Positions 17,147-26,509 of a stretch of DNA of 64,000 bases are shown here, one piece after another. The stretch comes from Paenibacillus pabuli. Its GTDB lineage: Bacteria; Bacillota; Bacilli; Paenibacillales; Paenibacillaceae. Below the pieces are notes generated by a model, which did not search any database, was not told where the DNA came from, and saw only the letters and a list, made by a program, of their open reading frames with translations. The first letter of the stretch is position 1. Every line of letters starts with the position of its first letter. The position numbers and the translations under genes were made by a program. The stretch is taken from positions 992,001-1,056,000 of the forward strand of contig NZ_JBDOIO010000003.1 of assembly GCF_039831995.1 (NCBI RefSeq), given 5' to 3'.

Positions 17147-18346
17147 CTAGGCCGCGTTTGAAGTGGTCACTTCTTCAGAATTCAATTGAATGGATCGCTG
17201 GCATATTCTTGTAATTGCAAAAGCCAGCAAAGCTAATACCACGGCTACCGGAGGCACCCACGCCACACCGCCCAAATTGACAGCAAGTCCACCGACACCA
17301 GAACCGAGCGCAATACCCACATTGGCTGCCACAGGCAGCAGTGTGGAAGCAAATGCTTTGGATTCCGGCGCAATTGTTCCAGATACATCAAACAGATATA
17401 GCTGGGATGCTGCACTCATGGAAGACGACAGACAGCCGATCAGGAGCAGGAACGTCAAACCAAGCCACAGATTGGACACAGCGAAACTCAGTCCGAGGAA
17501 AATAACCGCCTGGATGACAAAAAGCCACTTCAACTTGGGCAGAAAATCACCTTTGGCTATTTTGGCACCGATCCAGTTGCTCAGAATGCTGCAGGCTCCA
17601 TAGACCAGGAGTATAGCGCTAATCCAACGCACGGGCACGCCCATAGACTCGCTGAGAAGCGGTGTAATATACGTAAATATGACAAAGATACAGCTATTAC
17701 CCAGCACCGGGATTAAACAGGCCAACAATATGCGCGGCTTCATAAAGAGAGCCATCTGATCGCCAAACGAGCCGGTGACGGTTGTCGTGCGGCGCGGAAG
17801 GATTCGGAACATGAATACAAACGGCACGACACCGATGCAAGCCGTAACGACGAATGTCATGGACCAGTTCAGATGCTGTCCAATAAATGTACCGAGCGGC
17901 ACACCTAGCACATTCGCAATGGAAAAACCGCCCAAAATCCAGGCGATAGCTTCCCCTCTCCGCTCCCGGTGAACGGCGTCGCTTGCGATCGAGATCGAAA
18001 GCGATATCGTAAGTCCGCAAGCCACGGCCGAAACGATACGAATGGCCATCAAGGAAGGGAACGTGGTTGAGAACACGGTTAATACATTCAACACAAGCAC
18101 AATGGCGAACCCAATTAAAATCGAGCTTCTTCTGGATATTTTGGCCAAGGATGCCACGGCGAATGGAGTTCCTACTGCATATGCAATAGCGAAGCCTGAG
18201 ACAAGGGCGCCTGCAGCAGCGAGAGATACTTTCATATAACTTTCGATTTCTTTCAACACACCTACGATGACGTACTCGGTTGTTCCGAGTACGAAGCTGA
18301 CGAGCGTAAGCGTTAAGATAAGTAGATTTTCTCTAGTCCTGGTCAT
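17147..18346 (-). CDS. MFS exporter (AraJ/YdhP-like)
   Basis: 399 residues, 12 hydrophobic segments. The first segment LTLVSFVLGTTEYVIVGVL is the signature of the DHA1 drug/arabinose-efflux group (AraJ, CmlA-like YdhP). ISRRSSILIG is the loop 2-3 motif A region. It probably exports sugars or drugs by proton antiport. ATG 18346 follows a GAAAGGAT site at long spacing. It is divergent from an AraC regulator (18581) that is likely to control it; a cre-like site lies at 18376. Confidence 0.88.
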   Translation of the reverse strand: MTRTRENLLILTLTLVSFVLGTTEYVIVGVLKEIESYMKVSLAAAGALVSGFAIAYAVGTPFAVASLAKISRRSSILIGFAIVLVLNVLTVFSTTFPSLMAIRIVSAVACGLTISLSISIASDAVHRERRGEAIAWILGGFSIANVLGVPLGTFIGQHLNWSMTFVVTACIGVVPFVFMFRILPRRTTTVTGSFGDQMALFMKPRILLACLIPVLGNSCIFVIFTYITPLLSESMGVPVRWISAILLVYGACSILSNWIGAKIAKGDFLPKLKWLFVIQAVIFLGLSFAVSNLWLGLTFLLLIGCLSSSMSAASQLYLFDVSGTIAPESKAFASTLLPVAANVGIALGSGVGGLAVNLGGVAWVPPVAVVLALLAFAITRICQRSIQLNSEEVTTSNAA

Positions 18347-18375
18347 CAATTTGAATTCACTAATCCTTTCTAATG

Positions 18376-18390
18376 TTGCAAGCGCTTTAA
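18376..18390. promoter_or_regulatory. cre-like site
   Basis: TTGCAAGCGCTTTAA matches the CcpA consensus WTGNAANCGNWNNCA except at one position. It lies 30 bases upstream of the MFS start, in the divergent region. Confidence 0.4.
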
Positions 18391-18580
18391 TTCACAAGAC
18401 AGCTCTTACTCTATGTATTTTCTGCTTTCCCATCCCTTCAGTTTCGATATATAGTACATATTGGATAGTGAAATTGTACTGTCAGACTTGCCAGACGGCA
18501 ATTAAGGTTGTTGTGGTTTTAATTTAAAACATTATGAATGTTGTCATTTTTCATCATAGAATCTTGAAGGGAAGACATAG

Positions 18581-19453
18581 ATGAATACACGCCACGAACC
18601 CGGACAACTCCATGAAGATCAGGATTGTATCATTATTTATGTCGGGAAGCTGGCGGGCAATCCCCATTGGAGTTTTCCGACTCATAAACATGACGATCTG
18701 CATGAGATCATTTACGTAAATGAAGGAAAAGGTTCTTTCACCATTAATGGTGTGAAGCACTTGGCCCAAAAGGGAGACCTGCTCATTTACAATAAAGGGA
18801 CACTTCACGAAGAAAAATCCGATCCTGAATATCCGTTATCCACCTTCTATTGTGGCTTTCGTTACAGAGAGGGTATCCAGGGTGATGCCGACTGGGTTGT
18901 ACCACCACATAGTGAGCCGATTATTCGGGCAAACCGATATTCGGAAGAACTTCATTCGTTAATGCAGACCTTATTCAGTGAATTCTCCATTCGTGAGGAT
19001 GGATACGAGCGCATCTCCCAGCATGTGTTGAAAGCAGTACTGCTGATCATCGAACGCATGTCCCGCCATCAACAAACGGCTGGGCAGATCATACGGAGCA
19101 GCACCCTTGCTGAGAGTATTAAAGACTATCTGGATACCAACTACCGGCAAAATATTAAATTGAAGGAACTCGCTGAACAATTTCATATCGACTTCTATTA
19201 CCTGATTCATATGTATAAAAATCGCTACGGCACCTCCCCCTATCATTACTTGATCCAACGTCGAATGGGTGAGGCAACCCGGCTGTTAGTCTCGACCAGG
19301 AAAAAAATATGGGAAATTTCCAAGCTGGTTGGTTATGAAAACCCTAACTATTTCACCATTCTTTTTACCAAAACGGTTGGTGAATCGCCACGAAGCTTTC
19401 GCAAGCGGAATCAAAAAGATATGTACGGGGATGATGCTGCATCCAATCCGTAA
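18581..19453 (+). CDS. AraC-family transcriptional regulator
   Basis: 290 residues. The cupin N-terminal domain (WSFPTHKHDDLHEIIYVNEG) is followed by the C-terminal AraC double helix-turn-helix (LKELAEQFHIDFYYLIHMYK, then KIWEISKLVGYENPNYFTIL). GAAGGGAAG precedes the ATG. It is divergently oriented to the MFS exporter, its likely target. Confidence 0.9.
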   Translation: MNTRHEPGQLHEDQDCIIIYVGKLAGNPHWSFPTHKHDDLHEIIYVNEGKGSFTINGVKHLAQKGDLLIYNKGTLHEEKSDPEYPLSTFYCGFRYREGIQGDADWVVPPHSEPIIRANRYSEELHSLMQTLFSEFSIREDGYERISQHVLKAVLLIIERMSRHQQTAGQIIRSSTLAESIKDYLDTNYRQNIKLKELAEQFHIDFYYLIHMYKNRYGTSPYHYLIQRRMGEATRLLVSTRKKIWEISKLVGYENPNYFTILFTKTVGESPRSFRKRNQKDMYGDDAASNP

Positions 19454-19517
19454 AACAGGTGTCTTCCTGATCTTGTAGATCCTCAACACAGCATTTAGGC
19501 GACTAAGGTAACAGCAC

Positions 19518-19546
19518 AAAGGCGCTCCCCAGAAGGAGCGCCTTTT
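19518..19546. terminator. Bidirectional intrinsic terminator
   Basis: AAAGGCGCTCC and GGAGCGCCTTT pair over 11 bases with a 6-base loop, between the AraC gene and the convergent chemoreceptor. Confidence 0.85.
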
Positions 19547-19572
19547 CATATAAACCTAACCCTATAACAAAC

Positions 19573-21624
19573 CTAAAGAGTGAATCGACGGACCAGATTT
19601 TGCATATTCTCAGCCGTATTGGATAATTGGACGGATGATGCAGCAATTTCCTCCATAGCCGCCATTTGCTCTTGGGCAGCTGCCGAAGTGGTCTGGGCAC
19701 TGTCAGCAGACACTTTAGAAATATTGGCCATTTCTGCTACCGAAGCAGAGACTTGCTCCGTACTTGCTGACAGCTGCTCTGATACGGCAGATATGTCCTG
19801 GATTTGATCCACGATATGAGCCGTATATTGTTCAATGTTCGATATGGTTGCTGAAGCCTCCCGGCTGATCCGCATCCCTTCGCCAACTTGATTTCGAACG
19901 TTTTCATTCATTAATGAAGTGGATTTCTCGATCAGGTCGAACATTTTGCCGATGGTTGCACCAATTTCTTCTGCGCTTTGCTTGGATTGTAAGGACAGCA
20001 TGCGTACTTCACCTGCAACGACAGCAAAACCTTTTCCATCTTCTCCTGCTCTCGCTGCTTCAATTGAAGCATTCAGTGACAGAAGATTCGTTTGGCGAGA
20101 GATATCCGCAATCGCCTCGTTCATTCTGTTGGCTTCAGCTGATAGATTAGACAGCTCGTTAATCAAGGCTGAGGTTTCTTCGACGGCCGTCAGAATGTGC
20201 TCCATCTGGTCTCCGACTTGGTTGATGGTTTTCCCGCCGTCCGCGACTGCACGCTCTGTCTCCTCAGCCGAATCCACAATGGCAGCAGCCGATTCAGCTA
20301 TGGTGCTGATACCTCTGGCCATCTCTTCCACCGCATTCGCTGTTTGTTCCGAACTTTCTGCTCCAACGACAGCCGTTTCGGCGGTCTGCTGAATGGTTTC
20401 AGCAACATGTTGAACCGAAGCAGTCGTTTGTTCTGTGCTTTCCTGAATCATTTGTGAGGTATGATTTAGTAAAGACGATGTCTGATTAAGTTCACTAACC
20501 ACGGATTGTAATGAAATGGTCATTTGGTCAAAATCATTCGCCAATATGCCAAATTCATCTTTATTTCTAAGATTAACCCGTTCCGTCAGATTTCCTTCAC
20601 GCACACGTCGTGTTGCCGTTCGCAATTTTTGCATAGGTACCATAAAGGATCTAAGAATAAAGAATATAATAACTGCAGCTAACAATGTAGAGATCACAAT
20701 AACGGTAAAACTAGTAACCAGAATGGGTTTCGCAGCTGCGATGAAATCTTCATGACCCATCAAAGCGATGACATTCCAGCCTGTTAACGCATTAACACCG
20801 TTATAAACTTCCAAATCATATTCCAGGTCCGTTCGGACAAATTGGGAGAATGCCATGGGTTCATCAGGACTTGACGCTGTATTGGGATGGACTGGTATTC
20901 CATCAATAAGTGCACCGCCAAGCTCTCCTCCTCCACCTTCAACAATGGCACCGGCCCAGGCTGCGATGGTTCGATTGGAGTCGACCACAATCAAACTTCC
21001 ATTACCTCCTACATCCACGTACGATATCTCTTCTGCTAATGGCGCCAGATCAAGTTTAATGTTTGCTACGCCTTGTCCACTTGAGAGAGCCTTGGATATG
21101 TCCACATAAATCTTCCCGGAATCCGGGTCTTTCATGAAATTAGAAAAATAAACCGATCCACTATGTTTTTTACCATTGTTGTACCATTCCGTACTGCGTG
21201 GATCATATACTGCCTCCTCGATCTCTGGAGAAGTAACAAAGCTGCCCTGTTCGGTACCTACGGTAATCGCTAGAATATCAGGATATGTATCAGCTAACTG
21301 GTTGAATTCTGCTTGGACTGCTTCAATGTTTATCTCACTGGCATCAGCGCTTAACATACTGTCTATGTAACCTAGCAGTTCTGCTTTTGTCCCCACCAGA
21401 TTATTAATATGCTGTCCTGTCATTGTTAATATTGTATTCATGGGATCTGTCATACTTTTTTGAACCTGGTCTTGTGCACTGTGATAAGAGAAATATCCGA
21501 TAAGTGCGGTTGGAATGATGAGAACCGTAAGGAAAGCTGCAATGAGCCTGGTGCTCATTAAACGTGAAACAAATGCCAGTCTTTTGAAAAATGAACCTTT
21601 TTTCTTTTTCTCTTTTTCGTTCAA
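19573..21624 (-). CDS. Methyl-accepting chemotaxis protein
   Basis: 683 residues. A cytoplasmic lysine-rich start is followed by a membrane helix (residues 27-47) and an extracellular dCache-type sensor (about 50-300). A second helix ([20 protein letters not shown]), HAMP, and a coiled-coil signalling domain come next. The conserved tip [20 protein letters not shown] and [18 protein letters not shown] binds CheA/CheW. It is thus a membrane chemoreceptor with unknown ligand. The start is TTG 21624 with GGGAG six bases upstream. It is a single gene with no che genes nearby. Confidence 0.95.
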   Translation of the reverse strand: MNEKEKKKKGSFFKRLAFVSRLMSTRLIAAFLTVLIIPTALIGYFSYHSAQDQVQKSMTDPMNTILTMTGQHINNLVGTKAELLGYIDSMLSADASEINIEAVQAEFNQLADTYPDILAITVGTEQGSFVTSPEIEEAVYDPRSTEWYNNGKKHSGSVYFSNFMKDPDSGKIYVDISKALSSGQGVANIKLDLAPLAEEISYVDVGGNGSLIVVDSNRTIAAWAGAIVEGGGGELGGALIDGIPVHPNTASSPDEPMAFSQFVRTDLEYDLEVYNGVNALTGWNVIALMGHEDFIAAAKPILVTSFTVIVISTLLAAVIIFFILRSFMVPMQKLRTATRRVREGNLTERVNLRNKDEFGILANDFDQMTISLQSVVSELNQTSSLLNHTSQMIQESTEQTTASVQHVAETIQQTAETAVVGAESSEQTANAVEEMARGISTIAESAAAIVDSAEETERAVADGGKTINQVGDQMEHILTAVEETSALINELSNLSAEANRMNEAIADISRQTNLLSLNASIEAARAGEDGKGFAVVAGEVRMLSLQSKQSAEEIGATIGKMFDLIEKSTSLMNENVRNQVGEGMRISREASATISNIEQYTAHIVDQIQDISAVSEQLSASTEQVSASVAEMANISKVSADSAQTTSAAAQEQMAAMEEIAASSVQLSNTAENMQNLVRRFTL

Positions 21625-21926
21625 ATGGATCTCCCTCTCATGATAAATTTAGAACAAATCTATATATCGGTTATTCTAGTAAATAATTTAATTAATGGTG
21701 TATATTTTAATTTTTGTTAATAGCTAATATTGCTTGGTAACCGACATTGCTTCAGTGATGCAAGTCCCTCCTTATTGATAATTTAATGATGTATGTAAAC
21801 GCAAAAAAACCCATATATATACACACTCAAAGAAACGTTGAGCATGTATATACATAGGTATTGCCTGAAAAAGATCAGTAACAAGCCTTATTTGTTTTGT
21901 ATTATAGCATAAATGGAATGGATATG
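21625..21926 (-). other. Intergenic region with terminator
   Basis: About 300 bases without a gene. It holds the ArsR-gene terminator (21802-21852) and the AT-rich promoter region of the chemoreceptor. ATGTAAACGC near 21791 is only weakly cre-like. Confidence 0.4.
21802..21852 (-). terminator. Intrinsic terminator of the ArsR-like gene
   Basis: On the minus strand ATATACATGCTCAA pairs with TTGAGTGTGTATAT, followed by GGGTTTTTTTG. Confidence 0.65.
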
Positions 21927-22853
21927 TTAACCATAATCTGATTTGCCATCGACATATACACGGATCACAATGTCCTGGTCATGATTACCAAAGCCAGCCC
22001 CGTACAACGTTAACCCTCCTACATGATCCGCTTCTTCTTCAACGGCAAACCTGAGTGTCCAGAACGGTTCACCCAGCTTAATATCATTCAAAGTCACGTC
22101 TGACATCCACTCGCCATCCATGGTTGTCCCGGAAGCATCCACTCGTATCGTCTTCAATAATCCATATTGATTCACGTTGCGGTGCCACCATTCCGGTGTA
22201 TATTTGCCGCGTGCCGCCCTACCGAAATCTGCCGGACTTGTCCAGGTTCCCAGCACAATGCCATTAAAGGTGAAGGTAATATCAGATGGCCAATCATCTC
22301 CCAAGCCTGGGGCTTCAGAAGCAATCTCCATGGAAATTTCTATAGCATCAGCACTAGGGTCGGGATATAGATAGTTAGGCGTTTTATACTCCACATAACC
22401 TCTTCCGAACCAGAGGATGGAAGCCTGAACCCGTTCAGGATCCAGGAAATAACGAGGATCATCCCATACCCCAATTTCCTTTTCCCTTGTACCCAGTCCG
22501 CAAGTGGGATGAATATCAAAAGCAGTATAATGACCAACGGAAATGGTCTGTTCTCTTATGTTCGTGACTCTGCTGGGCGCAGGCAGCTCAATTTCGATCT
22601 TTTTTTGTTTGAGAAAACACATTTTGTGTGTTCCCCCATTTCGCCGGACTCTTCGGCTTCCGATTAATTCGGCTTGTTCCAGTTTTCGGATATGCATCGT
22701 GACAATGGATGGGCTAAGTTTGATCTGTGCAGCAATATCCTTGACGCTCATCTCTTGATCGGCTATCAATTCCATAATCCGCCAGCGAACTTCACTGGCA
22801 AGCGCATCGTATAAAGGCATAAACCGGGGCTCCCCGTTCGATTGGATCATCAT
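21927..22853 (-). CDS. ArsR-like regulator with large C-terminal domain
   Basis: 308 residues, about three times the length of ordinary ArsR proteins. Residues 12-75 form the winged helix (SVKDIAAQIKLSPSIVTMHI, then RKLEQAELIGSRRVRRNGG). Residues 90-308 are a beta-rich domain of unknown class (WFGRGYVEYKTPNYLYP, FGRAARGKYTPEWWHRNV). No metal-binding cysteine cluster is seen. It is divergent from the GH43 gene, so it probably senses a product of that enzyme and represses it. The first two codons are both ATG (22853 or 22850). Confidence 0.82.
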   Translation of the reverse strand: MMIQSNGEPRFMPLYDALASEVRWRIMELIADQEMSVKDIAAQIKLSPSIVTMHIRKLEQAELIGSRRVRRNGGTHKMCFLKQKKIEIELPAPSRVTNIREQTISVGHYTAFDIHPTCGLGTREKEIGVWDDPRYFLDPERVQASILWFGRGYVEYKTPNYLYPDPSADAIEISMEIASEAPGLGDDWPSDITFTFNGIVLGTWTSPADFGRAARGKYTPEWWHRNVNQYGLLKTIRVDASGTTMDGEWMSDVTLNDIKLGEPFWTLRFAVEEEADHVGGLTLYGAGFGNHDQDIVIRVYVDGKSDYG

Positions 22854-22913
22854 TTACACTCTCCTGGTCACTCTTGATGAAATCACATTTATATAAATTT
22901 AAAGAATATTCAA

Positions 22914-22967
22914 TGAAATTACAACCCCATTCTATTGAAATACACCTTGGGTTGGTGTTTAATTTCA
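22914..22967. promoter_or_regulatory. Inverted repeat in the arsR/GH43 divergent promoter region
   Basis: TGAAATTACAACCC and GGGTTGGTGTTTAATTTCA are near-complementary arms around 21-25 bases. This is a possible operator for the ArsR-like regulator. Confidence 0.35.
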
Positions 22968-23027
22968 GTAGCTTCATATTATTAGAATTCTTATTTTTAT
23001 GAATTTATCATCGAGGTGAAAGAACGA

Positions 23028-24518
23028 ATGAAGTTTAACAATCCCGTCATCAAAGGGTTCTATCCAGATCCAAGCGTTTGCAGAGTTGGCGATACGTATT
23101 ACCTGATCTGCAGTTCATTTCAATACTTCCCCGGAGTACCGATTTTTGAGAGTAAAGATCTGATTAACTGGGAGCAGATTGGTCATTGTCTAACGAAAAC
23201 GAGTCAGGTACAACTCGAACATGTGAACAGCTCAGGAGGCGTATTCGCTCCTACCCTTCGTCACTATAACGGGCGATTCTATATGACGACCACGAATGAT
23301 ACGACTCGCCAAAACTTCTATGTGTGGACAGACGATATCTATGGTGAGTGGTCTGAGCCCATATTTGTGGACCAGGGTGGAATCGATCCGGACTTATATT
23401 TCGAAGATCAAAAAGCGTACTTCATGAGTAACGGTTCTGACGATTTCGGCGTCTCGGGGATCGTTCAATGTGAAATTGAGATTGAAACAGGCAAGAAGCT
23501 TACGCCGAGCCGGACAATATGGCAAGGAACTGGGGGACGTTACCTGGAAAGTCCTCATATGTATAAGATCAACGGTCTATATTACCTGCTGGCTGCTGAA
23601 GGAGGCACCGAATATGGTCACATGGAAACGTATGCACGCGGATCCTCTGTCTCCGGCCCTTTTGAAGCTTATCCTCACAATCCGGTGTTAACCAACCGTA
23701 ACCTGGGCGGTTATGAACTGCAGGGTGTTGGGCATGGCGATCTGGTTCAGGATGTTGAGGGAAATTGGTGGCTCTTCCACTTGGGATTCCGGCAGATCGG
23801 ACAATGGCAGACGTTTCACCATCTTGGTCGCGAAGTTTTTGTAGCACCTGTAACATTTGATGAAGACGGCTGGTTTACAGCAGGTCACAATGGAACGACG
23901 TTATTAGCTTTTGAAACTGACCGGATATCCGAATCTGTCGTTCAGGTTGAGAAGAAGTCATTTACTTTTGACAACACAGAATGGGACAAGGATTGGTGCT
24001 ATCTCAGACATCCTCATCAGCAGAATTATATGCTACAATCCAACAAGCTAACGCTTAAAGGAACAGACGTCTCGCTCGATCAACCGGGCACCCCTACCTT
24101 CATCGGTATCCGACAAAAGGACTTTAATGCCATCATTTCATGTAATGTTGATCTTACGGATGGAGAAGCAGGCATCAGCCTGTATATGGATGAACACCAC
24201 CATTACGATTTGGCTATACGGAAAAACGCTGAAGGATATAAGGTTATCGAGCGCCTTAATATTGGAGATATCAAATCGGTTGAAAACGAAGTGGAGCTCG
24301 GGAGCTTTAACCAAGCCACATTGAAGATCCGGGCAACCAACGATCGGTATACCTTTAGTCTGGGAAACCAGGATAAGGAGATCGAATTAGGCAGTGCACA
24401 TACGAAATACCTTTCCTCTGAGGTTGCTGGCGGATTTACTGGTGTAGTCATCGGTTTATATGCCTATGGCGAAGGGGCTCTCGCAGAATTCTCTGAATTC
24501 AAGTGCGACTATATCTAA
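23028..24518 (+). CDS. Glycoside hydrolase family 43 (beta-xylosidase/alpha-arabinofuranosidase type)
   Basis: 496 residues. The five-bladed propeller starts with KGFYPDPSVCRVGDTYYLI (catalytic base Asp in YPDPS). It has GGIDPDLYF (pKa-tuning Asp) and RYLESPHMYK (acid Glu), as in XynB-type GH43 enzymes. A C-terminal beta-sandwich (about 320-496) is also present. It lacks a signal peptide, so it acts in the cytoplasm on imported xylo- or arabino-oligosaccharides. I chose ATG 23028 (GAGGTG 9 bases upstream) over GTG 23016. It is divergent from the ArsR-like regulator. Confidence 0.9.
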   Translation: MKFNNPVIKGFYPDPSVCRVGDTYYLICSSFQYFPGVPIFESKDLINWEQIGHCLTKTSQVQLEHVNSSGGVFAPTLRHYNGRFYMTTTNDTTRQNFYVWTDDIYGEWSEPIFVDQGGIDPDLYFEDQKAYFMSNGSDDFGVSGIVQCEIEIETGKKLTPSRTIWQGTGGRYLESPHMYKINGLYYLLAAEGGTEYGHMETYARGSSVSGPFEAYPHNPVLTNRNLGGYELQGVGHGDLVQDVEGNWWLFHLGFRQIGQWQTFHHLGREVFVAPVTFDEDGWFTAGHNGTTLLAFETDRISESVVQVEKKSFTFDNTEWDKDWCYLRHPHQQNYMLQSNKLTLKGTDVSLDQPGTPTFIGIRQKDFNAIISCNVDLTDGEAGISLYMDEHHHYDLAIRKNAEGYKVIERLNIGDIKSVENEVELGSFNQATLKIRATNDRYTFSLGNQDKEIELGSAHTKYLSSEVAGGFTGVVIGLYAYGEGALAEFSEFKCDYI

Positions 24519-24578
24519 AAGAAAATCCCCGAGTTAAACAATAGAAATTCACATTTTAACTTATAACTAACTGCCAGT

Positions 24579-24637
24579 AAAAAAAGCGAGGATGTCCTCA
24601 AAGTTAACACTTTGGAGACATCCTCACAGTCTTTTTA
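24579..24637. terminator. Bidirectional intrinsic terminator
   Basis: A 17-base arm pair (GAGGATGTCCTCAAAGT with ACTTTGGAGACATCCTC) and 4-base loop, with T runs on both strands, between the convergent GH43 and dehydrogenase genes. Confidence 0.85.
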
Positions 24638-24663
24638 CATGAAGTTTAATTTTAATTCAGCAC

Positions 24664-25704
24664 TTACATTGTGCTTGTATCAATAACGAATCTGTACTTC
24701 ACATCCGAAGCAAGTACGCGTTTGTAAGCTTCGTCGATTTGATCAGCCGAGATCACTTCGATCTGAGGTGTGATGTCATGTTTCGCACAGAAGTCCATCA
24801 TTTCCTGAGTCTCACGAATACCACCGATCATGGAGCCTGCAAATGATCGACGGTGACCGATGAGAGACATGACGTTAACTGCGAGCGGCTCACCAGGTGC
24901 ACCTACGTTTACGAGTGTACCATCCAGCGTAAGCAATCCGAAATAAGCGTTAATGTCGATATTGGCACTTACCGTGTTAATGATCAGATCAAAGGAACCC
25001 GCAAGTTTCTCAAACGTTTCAGCTTCACTTGTGGCGTAATAATGGTTTGCACCAAACTGCAAACCATCTTCCTTTTTATTCAGGGATTGAGACAGCACTG
25101 TTACCTCGGCACCCATGGCATGTGCGATTTTGACAGCCATATGACCGAGCCCGCCCATACCTACAATCGCTACTTTTTTACCTGGAGCTGCTCCCCAATG
25201 ATGGAGAGGCGAGTACGTCGTGATCCCTGCGCAGAGTAACGGTGCAGCTGCATCCAGCGCAATGTTATCCGGAATCCGGACAACGAAATTTTCCGTTACA
25301 ACGATGTGAGTCGAATATCCACCTTGTGTGGGTTCACCGTATTTATCAACCCCAGCATACGTTTGAATATTGCCTTTAAGGCAGTACTGTTCTTCTCCGC
25401 GGCGGCAATTTTCGCATTCCCCACAGGAGTCAACCATACATCCGACGCCTACTCGGTCACCCACTTTATATTTTGAAACTTCAGGTCCTACTTCTGTGAC
25501 AATTCCTGCAATTTCATGACCAGGAACCAGCGGATAATTCACAGGGCCCCACTCACCGTGAGCCGTATGAATGTCAGAGTGACAAATGCCGGCATATTTG
25601 ATTTCAATCAGGACATCATGTGTGTCCAGATCGCGTCGTTTGATTTCAGCTGAGCGGAACGATTGATCCGGTCCGTCCACAGCACGTGCTTTAGCAGTTA
25701 TCAT
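24664..25704 (-). CDS. Zinc-dependent alcohol/aldehyde dehydrogenase (MDR family)
   Basis: 346 residues. The catalytic zinc ligands are Cys41 (GICHSDIH), His63-Glu64 (VPGHEIAG) and a later Cys in [10 protein letters not shown]. The structural zinc cysteines are 94, 97, 100 and 108. The NAD(P) fold has [11 protein letters not shown]. It resembles the YahK/AdhA-type cinnamyl-alcohol dehydrogenases that reduce aldehydes. In B. subtilis adhA is activated by the MerR-type AdhR on aldehyde stress; the same divergent arrangement and a 19-base-spacer promoter are found here. AGGAGG precedes ATG 25704. Confidence 0.92.
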   Translation of the reverse strand: MITAKARAVDGPDQSFRSAEIKRRDLDTHDVLIEIKYAGICHSDIHTAHGEWGPVNYPLVPGHEIAGIVTEVGPEVSKYKVGDRVGVGCMVDSCGECENCRRGEEQYCLKGNIQTYAGVDKYGEPTQGGYSTHIVVTENFVVRIPDNIALDAAAPLLCAGITTYSPLHHWGAAPGKKVAIVGMGGLGHMAVKIAHAMGAEVTVLSQSLNKKEDGLQFGANHYYATSEAETFEKLAGSFDLIINTVSANIDINAYFGLLTLDGTLVNVGAPGEPLAVNVMSLIGHRRSFAGSMIGGIRETQEMMDFCAKHDITPQIEVISADQIDEAYKRVLASDVKYRFVIDTSTM

Positions 25705-25812
25705 AATAGAAACCTCCTAAGATGTTCATTTTCCAAGAGAAAAGGTCCATACATGGACAAGAATCACGGTTGATACAATTGACCGCCCTTCCTTCTTTTC
25801 TCTCGCAAAGTC

Positions 25813-25843
25813 ATCTTAATCCCTCTAGTTAACTCTAGGTCAA
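25813..25843 (-). promoter_or_regulatory. MerR-type promoter of the dehydrogenase gene
   Basis: On the minus strand TTGACC (25838-25843) and TAAGAT (25813-25818) are separated by 19 bases. That is 2 longer than optimal, the hallmark of MerR-activated promoters. A GTTAAC-centred dyad (CTAGAGTTAACTAGAG) fills the spacer. Confidence 0.8.
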
Positions 25844-25912
25844 ATGTCTTTTTCAATTTTTTCAAGAAATTTATCAAAGATACTCTCCAGCTCCATTATG
25901 TATTTGCTCACT

Positions 25913-25970
25913 TTGACATCCTGTATATACCATGATAAGATTCCCCACAGAAACTAGAGTTAACTCGAAG
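25913..25970 (+). promoter_or_regulatory. merR promoter with downstream operator
   Basis: TTGACA (25913-25918), a 17-base spacer and TAAGAT (25936-25941) form a good sigma-A promoter. CTAGAGTTAACTCGAAG (25954-25970) repeats the dyad of the divergent promoter, positioned just after the transcription start, which would allow autorepression. Confidence 0.7.
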
Positions 25971-25998
25971 TCTATGCCGTAAGAAAAGGAGAATCCGT

Positions 25999-26412
25999 AT
26001 GACATATTCGATCAGCGAAGTTGCTAAAGAGTTGAATCTCACTGTATACACATTGCGTTATTACGATAAAGAAGGCCTTATGCCTTTTGTAGAACGTACC
26101 CCTGGCGGAGTGCGCAAGTTTAAAGAATCCGACATTGATTTTTTGAAGATCATCCAATGTCTGAAACTTACCGGTATGCCGATTAAGGATATCAAGGATT
26201 TCATTGAATGGTGTTCCGAAGGTGACTCCACGCTGCAGGAGAGATACGACATGTTTATTGAACGTAAGGCGAGTGTTGAAGCACAGATGCAAGAACTCAG
26301 AAAGACCATGGAAGTCATTGAACACAAATGTGCCTATTATGAAACTGCTCTTGCTGCTGGAACGGAAGATATTCATAAAAAGGATAAAATGGGTCAAGCG
26401 ATGACGAATTAA
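25999..26412 (+). CDS. MerR-family regulator (AdhR/NmlR-like)
   Basis: 137 residues. It has the MerR winged helix (YSISEVAKELNLTVYTLRYY, YDKEGLMPFVERTPGG) and the dimerisation coil (residues 80-115). The C-terminal HKCAYYETALAAGTE is the usual end of NmlR/AdhR proteins, and a second Cys is in WCSEG. In that group a cysteine reacts with aldehydes or electrophiles. GTTAAC-centred operators lie before this gene and before the divergent dehydrogenase. AAGGAG is 7 bases before the ATG. Confidence 0.9.
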   Translation: MTYSISEVAKELNLTVYTLRYYDKEGLMPFVERTPGGVRKFKESDIDFLKIIQCLKLTGMPIKDIKDFIEWCSEGDSTLQERYDMFIERKASVEAQMQELRKTMEVIEHKCAYYETALAAGTEDIHKKDKMGQAMTN

Positions 26413-26421
26413 AAAAACACC

Positions 26422-26454
26422 AAAAACCTAGTATCCTTTGGGAGCTAGGTTTTT
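26422..26454. terminator. Bidirectional intrinsic terminator
   Basis: AAAAACCTAG and CTAGGTTTTT form the stem, with inner partial pairing in the 13-base loop. It lies between merR and the convergent response regulator. Confidence 0.8.
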
Positions 26455-26509
26455 TGCCCATTTTTCTGTAAGGTTACAGATTCTATGATATTTCTTTCGT
26501 AAATGAATT

